From assembly GCA_964475385.1 (NCBI GenBank), contig CAYYWV010000054.1, positions 1 through 18,636 of the forward strand: DNA of 18,636 nt. The letters are read 5' to 3'. Positions 14,209 to 18,636 of the stretch are shown here, piece by piece. The stretch comes from CAYYWV01 sp964475385 (lineage in GTDB: Bacteria > Pseudomonadota > Alphaproteobacteria > JAAXGF01). A program made the translations under genes and the position numbers. The notes beneath the pieces are model-generated. The model did not search any database. It was not told the origin of the DNA and saw nothing but the letters and a program-made list of their open reading frames with translations. Each line of letters starts with the position of its first letter. The first letter of the stretch is position 1.

Positions 14209-14874
14209 GTGTTGGATATCTTGAGCGGGGCCGATCTCGCCGCGCTTGGCACGATCATTGTCATCGACATCGTCATGTCGGGCGACAACGCCATCATTAT
14301 CGGGATGGCGGCGGCGGGGCTCGCTCCCGATGTCCGGCACCGCGCGATCTTCTTCGGGATCGCGGTCGCAACCGTTCTGCGCGTGCTTTTCGCGTTGATC
14401 ACCTTTCACCTTCTGATGGTGATCGGGCTGACGCTCGCGGGCGGACTTCTCCTTTTGTGGGTGTGCTGGAAGATGTGGCGCCAGATCAGGGCCGGCCAGA
14501 TGAAAGCCGCGCCCGAAGGCGATGCCGGCGGAGCAACGGCCGTGATAATGGCGCCAGACAGCAACGACGAGCGCCCCGGTGCGCCCCAGCGCAAGACCCT
14601 AGGTCAGGCGTTGGCCACCATCGTGGTCGCCGACGTGTCGATGTCGCTCGACAATGTGCTCGCCGTGGCCGGCGCGGCGCGCGATCACCTTGGCATTCTG
14701 GTCTTCGGGCTCATGCTCTCGATCACGCTCATGGCGGTGGCGTCGAACTATGTCGCCAAGCTCCTCGAACGCCATAGCTGGATCGCCTACATCGGGCTCG
14801 CCATCGTCGCCTATGTCGCCATCGACATGATCGTGCGCGGCGCCGTCGAAGTCGCCGACGCGGGAATGCTCTGA
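14209..14874 (+). CDS. TerC-family integral membrane protein (YjbE type)
   Basis: The 221-residue protein is an inner-membrane member of the TerC family, some of which export manganese and help load it into exported enzymes. It has the internal duplication typical of the family, each half with an acidic motif in a membrane helix: MSGDNAIIIG (Asp26, Asn27) and MSLDNVLAVAG (Asp148, Asn149). Seven or so hydrophobic helices are visible, with a hydrophilic loop at about 92-131. I chose the GTG at 14209 because family members begin a few residues before the first helix; GGCGGG 8 bases upstream is a modest ribosome site, and TTG at 14212 is an alternative. The frame runs further upstream only as non-hydrophobic, implausible sequence. 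It converges with the phosphomutase gene, with 12 bases between stops. Confidence 0.88.
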   Translation: MLDILSGADLAALGTIIVIDIVMSGDNAIIIGMAAAGLAPDVRHRAIFFGIAVATVLRVLFALITFHLLMVIGLTLAGGLLLLWVCWKMWRQIRAGQMKAAPEGDAGGATAVIMAPDSNDERPGAPQRKTLGQALATIVVADVSMSLDNVLAVAGAARDHLGILVFGLMLSITLMAVASNYVAKLLERHSWIAYIGLAIVAYVAIDMIVRGAVEVADAGML

Positions 14875-14886
14875 ACCCAATCGCCG

Positions 14887-16272
14887 TCAGAATGCGGGCG
14901 GATCGACCCCGGCCGCCTCGAGACGGCCGGCGAGATCGGCCTTGAGCCGGGCGAGACCGGCCTCGTCGAAGGCCTCGCAGCGCGCGACCAGAACCGCTTG
15001 CGTGTTGGACGCGCGCAGGAGCCACCAGCCGTCGGGCGTGCTCACCCGCACGCCGTCGATCGCGATGACGTCGGCGCCTTCGCGCTCGAGGCTTGCGCGG
15101 ACCGCCTCGACGACCGCGAACTTGCGCGCTTCGTCGCAAGGGAAGCGAAGCTCCGGCGTGTTGACCACCGCGGGCAGCCGGTCGCGCATCGCGCCCAGCG
15201 TCTCCTCGCGGCCGGCGACGATCGACAGCAGGCGCACCGCCGCATAGAGCGCATCGTCGAAGCCGTAGTAGCCGTCGGCGAAGAAGATATGGCCGCTCAT
15301 CTCGCCGGCGAGCGGCGCGCCGGTCTCGGTCATCTTGATCTTGATCAGCGAGTGCCCGGTGCGCCACATCAAGGGCTTGCCGCCCATGCGCGCGATCTCG
15401 TCGAACAGCACCTGGCTCGCCTTGACGTCGGCGACGATGGTCGCGCCCGGACGGCGGGCGAGCACGTCGGAGGCGAGGATCGCAAGGAGCTGGTCGCCCC
15501 ACAGGATGCGGCCCTTCTCGTCGACCACGCCGATACGGTCGCCGTCGCCGTCGAAGGCGATGCCGAGATCGCATCGCCCCTCGTCGACCGCGGCGATCAG
15601 ATCCGCGAGATTGGCGGGCACGGTCGGGTCGGGATGGTGGTTGGGAAAGCGGCCGTCGATCTCGGCGTAGAGAAGGCGGTGCGCGCCCGGCAGCCGTTCG
15701 ACGAGACGGCTCATGGCCAGGCCCGCGGCCCCGTTGCCCGCGTCCCAAGCCACCTTGAGCGGACGGCCCTCGCGAAAGTCGGCGGCGAGCCGGTCGACGT
15801 AGTCGTCGAGCACCGCCCTCTCGACGACGCCGCCCCGGCCCGAAACGTATTTTCCCGTCGCCGCGATCCGCCCCAGCGCGGCGATCCCTTCGCCGAACAA
15901 CGGCCGCTTGCCGACCATCATCTTGAAGCCGTTCTGGTCGGGCGGGTTGTGCGAGCCGGTGACCATCACGCCGCCGTCGGCGTCGCAGCGAAAGACCGCG
16001 TAGTAGAGCATGGGCGTCGGTCCGAGCCCGACCCGCAGCACCTCCATGCCCCCGGCGACGAGCCCTTCGATCAGCGCGGCTTCGAGCGCGGGCGAGCTCA
16101 GCCGACCGTCGCGGCCGACGCAGATTCGCCGCCCGTCGCCATCGTCTCTGATCATGGTCGCATAGGCGCGGCCGACCGCATAGGCGTCGCGCTCGGTCAA
16201 GGTCTTGCCGAAAATCCCGCGGATGTCGTACTCGCGCAGGATCGTGGGGTGGAAGTCGTGACCGCGAGTCAT
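14887..16272 (-). CDS. algC: Phosphomannomutase/phosphoglucomutase (AlgC type)
   Basis: The 461-residue enzyme interconverts hexose 6-phosphates and 1-phosphates (glucose and mannose) by way of a phosphoserine. All four active-site loops are present: the phosphoserine loop VTGSHNPPDQNGFK with Ser107, the metal loop FDGDGDR (240-246), the sugar-binding GEMSGH (323-328), and the phosphate-binding RASNTQ (420-425). Length and overall sequence agree with Pseudomonas AlgC (463 residues, from memory). The ATG at 16272 overlaps the ugd stop as ATGA, with AGAGG 4 bases upstream, so it is translationally coupled. In context it supplies glucose-1-phosphate to GalU at the head of the UDP-glucose/UDP-glucuronate route; it could also feed the GDP-mannose route. 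The frame extends upstream into ugd only as a shadow. Confidence 0.96.
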   Translation of the reverse strand: MTRGHDFHPTILREYDIRGIFGKTLTERDAYAVGRAYATMIRDDGDGRRICVGRDGRLSSPALEAALIEGLVAGGMEVLRVGLGPTPMLYYAVFRCDADGGVMVTGSHNPPDQNGFKMMVGKRPLFGEGIAALGRIAATGKYVSGRGGVVERAVLDDYVDRLAADFREGRPLKVAWDAGNGAAGLAMSRLVERLPGAHRLLYAEIDGRFPNHHPDPTVPANLADLIAAVDEGRCDLGIAFDGDGDRIGVVDEKGRILWGDQLLAILASDVLARRPGATIVADVKASQVLFDEIARMGGKPLMWRTGHSLIKIKMTETGAPLAGEMSGHIFFADGYYGFDDALYAAVRLLSIVAGREETLGAMRDRLPAVVNTPELRFPCDEARKFAVVEAVRASLEREGADVIAIDGVRVSTPDGWWLLRASNTQAVLVARCEAFDEAGLARLKADLAGRLEAAGVDPPAF

Positions 16273-17639
16273 TTCGCCTCTGTGGTTTCCGTCGCTTCCT
16301 TCAACGCATCCGACGCGGCGCTCTTTGCGGGCCGCGTGCCGCGCCCGACGCAGACATAGCGGAAGCCCGCCGCGGCGGCCTCGTCGGGTTCGTAGATATT
16401 GCGCAGATCGACGAGCACCCGCGCCCGCATCGCGGCGCCAAGGCGTTCGAGATCGAGCGCCCGAAAGGCGTTCCACTCGGTCAGGATCACCAGCGCATCG
16501 GCCCCTTCGGCGACCGCATAGGCGTCTTCGCACCACGCGATCCCGTCGAGAAGCGCGCGCGCCTCGCCCATGCCTGCGGGATCGAAGGCGCGAATCCGCG
16601 CCCCCGCCTCTTGAAGCGCGGGCAGGATGACGAGGCTCGGGGCGTCGCGCATGTCGTCGGTGTTGGGCTTGAAGGTCACGCCGAGCACGCCGATGGCCTT
16701 GCCGGAAACCGAACCGCCGCAGGCGGCGATGATCTTGTCGGCCATGCGCCGTTTGCGCGCATCGTTGACCGCGACCACGGTCTCGACGATCCGCAAGGGG
16801 GACTCATAGGCCTGGGCGGTGCGCACCAGCGCGAGCGTGTCCTTGGGAAAGCAACTCCCGCCGAAGCCCGGGCCGGGATGCAGGAACTTGCGCCCGATCC
16901 GCCCGTCGAGGCCGATGCCGCGGGCGACGTCGTGGACGTCGGCGCCGACGCGTTCGCAGAGATCGGCGATCTCGTTGATGAAGGTGATCTTGGTCGCGAG
17001 AAAGCTGTTGCCCGCGTATTTGATCAGCTCGGCGGTCTCGAGGCTGGTGAACAGAACCGGCGTTTCGATCAGGAACAGCGGCCGGTAAAGGGCGGCGAGC
17101 ACGCTGCGCGCGCGCTCGGACTCGGCGCCGACCACCACCCGGTCGGGCCGCATGAAGTCGCCGATGGCCGAGCCCTCGCGCAGGAACTCGGGGTTCGAGG
17201 CGACGTCGAAGTCGGCGTCGGGCCGAGCCTCGCGGACGATCCGCGCGACCTCGCGCCCGGTGCCGACCGGCACGGTCGATTTGGTGACGATCACGGTGTA
17301 GCCGTCGAGCGCCTCGGCGATCTCGCGCGCGGCGGCGTAGACGTAGCTGAGATCGGCGTGGCCGTCGCCGCGGCGGCTCGGCGTGCCGACGGCGATGAAG
17401 GCCGCGTCCGCGCCCTTGACCGCGGCGGCCGTCTCGGTGGTGAAGGAAAGCCGGCCGGCGCGTTGATTGGCGGCGACGAGGTCGTCGAGCCCGGGCTCGT
17501 AGATCGGGATCTCGCCGCGCTTGAGTCGCGCGATCTTGTCGGCGTCGTGATCGACGCAGACCACGTCGACGCCGAACTCGGAAAAGCAGGCCCCCGAGAC
17601 GAGGCCCACGTAACCGGTCCCGATCATTGCAATACGCAT
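16269..17639 (-). CDS. ugd: UDP-glucose 6-dehydrogenase
   Basis: This 456-residue cytoplasmic enzyme oxidises UDP-glucose twice with NAD to UDP-glucuronate. The N-terminal Rossmann motif GTGYVGLVSG starts at Gly7, followed by IPIYEPGLDDLV (44-55) and VGTPS (84-88). Catalytic and substrate residues are in place: Glu152 in NPEFLREGSA, Lys207 and Asn211 in LIKYAGNSFLA, and the nucleophile Cys263 with Lys266 in GFGGSCFPKD. The C-terminal UDP-binding domain contains GVTFKPNTDDMRDAPS. The last 25 or so residues (rich in Ala, Lys, Thr, Glu) are a polar tail beyond the usual fold. It starts with GAGGAG 5 bases before the ATG, 27 bases after galU, and overlaps the phosphomutase gene by four bases. Confidence 0.97.
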   Translation of the reverse strand: MRIAMIGTGYVGLVSGACFSEFGVDVVCVDHDADKIARLKRGEIPIYEPGLDDLVAANQRAGRLSFTTETAAAVKGADAAFIAVGTPSRRGDGHADLSYVYAAAREIAEALDGYTVIVTKSTVPVGTGREVARIVREARPDADFDVASNPEFLREGSAIGDFMRPDRVVVGAESERARSVLAALYRPLFLIETPVLFTSLETAELIKYAGNSFLATKITFINEIADLCERVGADVHDVARGIGLDGRIGRKFLHPGPGFGGSCFPKDTLALVRTAQAYESPLRIVETVVAVNDARKRRMADKIIAACGGSVSGKAIGVLGVTFKPNTDDMRDAPSLVILPALQEAGARIRAFDPAGMGEARALLDGIAWCEDAYAVAEGADALVILTEWNAFRALDLERLGAAMRARVLVDLRNIYEPDEAAAAGFRYVCVGRGTRPAKSAASDALKEATETTEAK

Positions 17640-17666
17640 GCCATCTCCTCGAAGGGCGGTTTCGGA

Positions 17667-18542
17667 TCAGAGCCCGGCGAGGGCCTCGCGGATGAAAACC
17701 GCGACCTCGTCGCGCAGGTCCGCGCGGGCGAGCGCGAAGGCCACATTGGCCTCGATGAACCCCGCCTTGTTGCCGCAGTCGAAACGCCGCCCCGCGATTC
17801 GCACGCCGTGGAAGGGGTGGCCGCCGAGCATGGCGGCGAGCGCGTCGGTCAACTGAATTTCGCCGCCCGCCCCCTTTTTCTGGTGGTCGAGATGGCGGAA
17901 CACGTCGGGCAACAGCACGTAGCGCCCGATGATCGAAAGCGTCGACGGCGCCTCTTCGGGAGCCGGCTTCTCGACCAGGCCGCGGACCTCGACCACGCGG
18001 CCCCGCTCCTCGCCGGGGTCGAGAATCCCGTAACGTCCGGTCTCCGCGCGCGGCACCTCCATCACCGAGACCACGTTGCCGCCGGTCTCCTCGTGAACGG
18101 CGATCAGATCGGCGAGACAGGGCGTCTCGGCGAGAATCAGGTCGTCGGCGAGCAGGACAGCGAAAGGTTCGTCGCCGACGAGGTTCCGCGCGCACCAGAC
18201 AGCATGCCCGAGGCCGAGCGGCTCCTGCTGCCGGGTGTAAGCGACCTGCCCGGGGCCGGGCAGCCAGGCCTCGAGCGCCTCGAGCTCGGCGGTGCGGTTG
18301 CGTTCGGCGAGCGTGTTGTTGAGCTCATAGGAGTGGTCGAAATGGTCCTCGATCGCGGTCTTGCCGCGGCCGGTGACGAAGATGAACTCCTCGACGCCGG
18401 CGGCCCGCGCTTCTTCGACCGCATAGTGAATGAGCGGCCGGTCGACGACCGTCAGCATTTCCTTGGGCATCGCCTTGGTGGCGGGAAGGAAGCGGGTTCC
18501 CAACCCGCCGACCGGGAACACGGCCTTCCGTATGCGTCCCAT
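17667..18542 (-). CDS. galU: UTP-glucose-1-phosphate uridylyltransferase
   Basis: The 291-residue enzyme makes UDP-glucose and pyrophosphate from UTP and glucose-1-phosphate. The nucleotide-binding start GGLGTRFLPATKAMPKEML (12-30) is diagnostic, with QEPLGLGHAV (106-115), the metal-binding LADDL (131-135) and a VEKP segment later on. Length is normal for bacterial GalU. I place the start at the ATG at 18542 (MGRIRKAVFP); its ribosome site is a weak G-run (GGGGG, 7-8 bases upstream), and an ATG 15 codons further up (18587) would add a non-conserved extension. It is the first gene of the galU-ugd-algC operon, with the likely promoter at the right edge of the window. Confidence 0.96.
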   Translation of the reverse strand: MGRIRKAVFPVGGLGTRFLPATKAMPKEMLTVVDRPLIHYAVEEARAAGVEEFIFVTGRGKTAIEDHFDHSYELNNTLAERNRTAELEALEAWLPGPGQVAYTRQQEPLGLGHAVWCARNLVGDEPFAVLLADDLILAETPCLADLIAVHEETGGNVVSVMEVPRAETGRYGILDPGEERGRVVEVRGLVEKPAPEEAPSTLSIIGRYVLLPDVFRHLDHQKKGAGGEIQLTDALAAMLGGHPFHGVRIAGRRFDCGNKAGFIEANVAFALARADLRDEVAVFIREALAGL

Positions 18543-18608
18543 CCAAACGCCCCCAAAATCGTCAACCCTTTGGCTTCGCGGCCACAATTCGCGCGGCCGC
18601 GCGCGCGG

Positions 18609-18636
18609 ATACTAGCAGGCCGCCGCAGCGCTGTCA
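18609..18636 (-). promoter_or_regulatory. Candidate galU operon promoter, cut by the window edge
   Basis: On the minus strand TGACA (18636-18632), which would be the last five bases of a TTGACA-like -35 box, is followed by a 17-base spacer and TAGTAT (18614-18609), 4 of 6 to the -10 consensus. The first base of the -35 box is outside the window. A start near 18602 leaves a leader of about 60 bases containing a GC-rich palindromic run. Confidence 0.4.

Noticed and set aside
12855..14777. Very long plus-strand open frame (640 codons) opposite the acyl-CoA dehydrogenase
   Set aside because: It is antisense to a clear enzyme, has arginine/glycine/alanine-rich composition with no domain, and no ribosome site. 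Long antisense frames are expected at this GC content.
14886..16536. Longer start for the phosphomutase inside ugd
   Set aside because: The added 88 residues are an arginine-rich shadow of ugd, and the ATGA overlap with a ribosome site gives the natural start at 16272.
18560..18565. TTGACG on the minus strand as a galU -35 box
   Set aside because: It lies about 18 bases before the ATG, so the -10 box would fall on the start codon. The TGACA/TAGTAT pair at the window edge fits better.
1..18636. tRNA, rRNA, CRISPR, insertion sequence, phage or defence genes
   Set aside because: I looked for cloverleaf tails, regularly spaced repeats, transposase or integrase motifs and flanking inverted repeats and saw none. 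No defence-type domains appear in any supported protein.

Overview
The window is a dense, very GC-rich stretch of chromosome, most likely from an alphaproteobacterium (possibly Rhodospirillales-like). I infer this from composition, strong G/C bias at third codon positions, frequent GTG starts and protein style. The sequence does not fix a genus. I see no rRNA, tRNA, insertion sequence, phage gene or CRISPR array, so this is ordinary chromosomal metabolism rather than a mobile island. Most genes lie on the minus strand.

Left part (1-4.4 kb). A secreted protein of unknown role looks like a putative-metallopeptidase (DUF4344-type) fold that has lost its HEXXH site. Next come a cold-shock protein gene with a structured leader and a strong UUCG-tetraloop terminator, spermidine synthase (speE), and an EamA-type drug/metabolite transporter. 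A short plus-strand unit of unknown function follows: a possible 23-residue ORF and a clear 80-residue protein.

Middle (4.4-9.0 kb). Three minus-strand genes follow each other: an OrdL/PuuB-like FAD amine oxidase, a lipoprotein (ATGA overlap), and an acyl-CoA-dehydrogenase-fold enzyme. The last one lacks both usual catalytic glutamates and carries the Arg84/Gln244 signature I associate with 3-sulfinopropanoyl-CoA desulfinase. An iron-dependent alcohol dehydrogenase is transcribed divergently from this group. I think this block is the most interesting part of the window: a candidate catabolic unit for an organosulfur or amine compound.

Next (9.0-14.9 kb). There is a D-Ala-D-Ala carboxypeptidase with a C-terminal SPOR domain, a small secreted two-cysteine protein, and a three-gene minus-strand operon. 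That operon runs acyl-CoA dehydrogenase, MaoC/HTD2-type hydratase (TGATG overlap), aldo/keto reductase, with a credible promoter in front. A TerC/YjbE-type membrane protein is divergent from it.

Right end (14.9-18.6 kb). galU, ugd and algC-type phosphomannomutase/phosphoglucomutase form a tight operon (27-base gap, then an ATGA overlap). Together they convert glucose-6-P to glucose-1-P, UDP-glucose and UDP-glucuronate, the precursors for surface polysaccharide. The promoter is probably right at the window edge. No glycosyltransferase or polymer-export gene is visible here.
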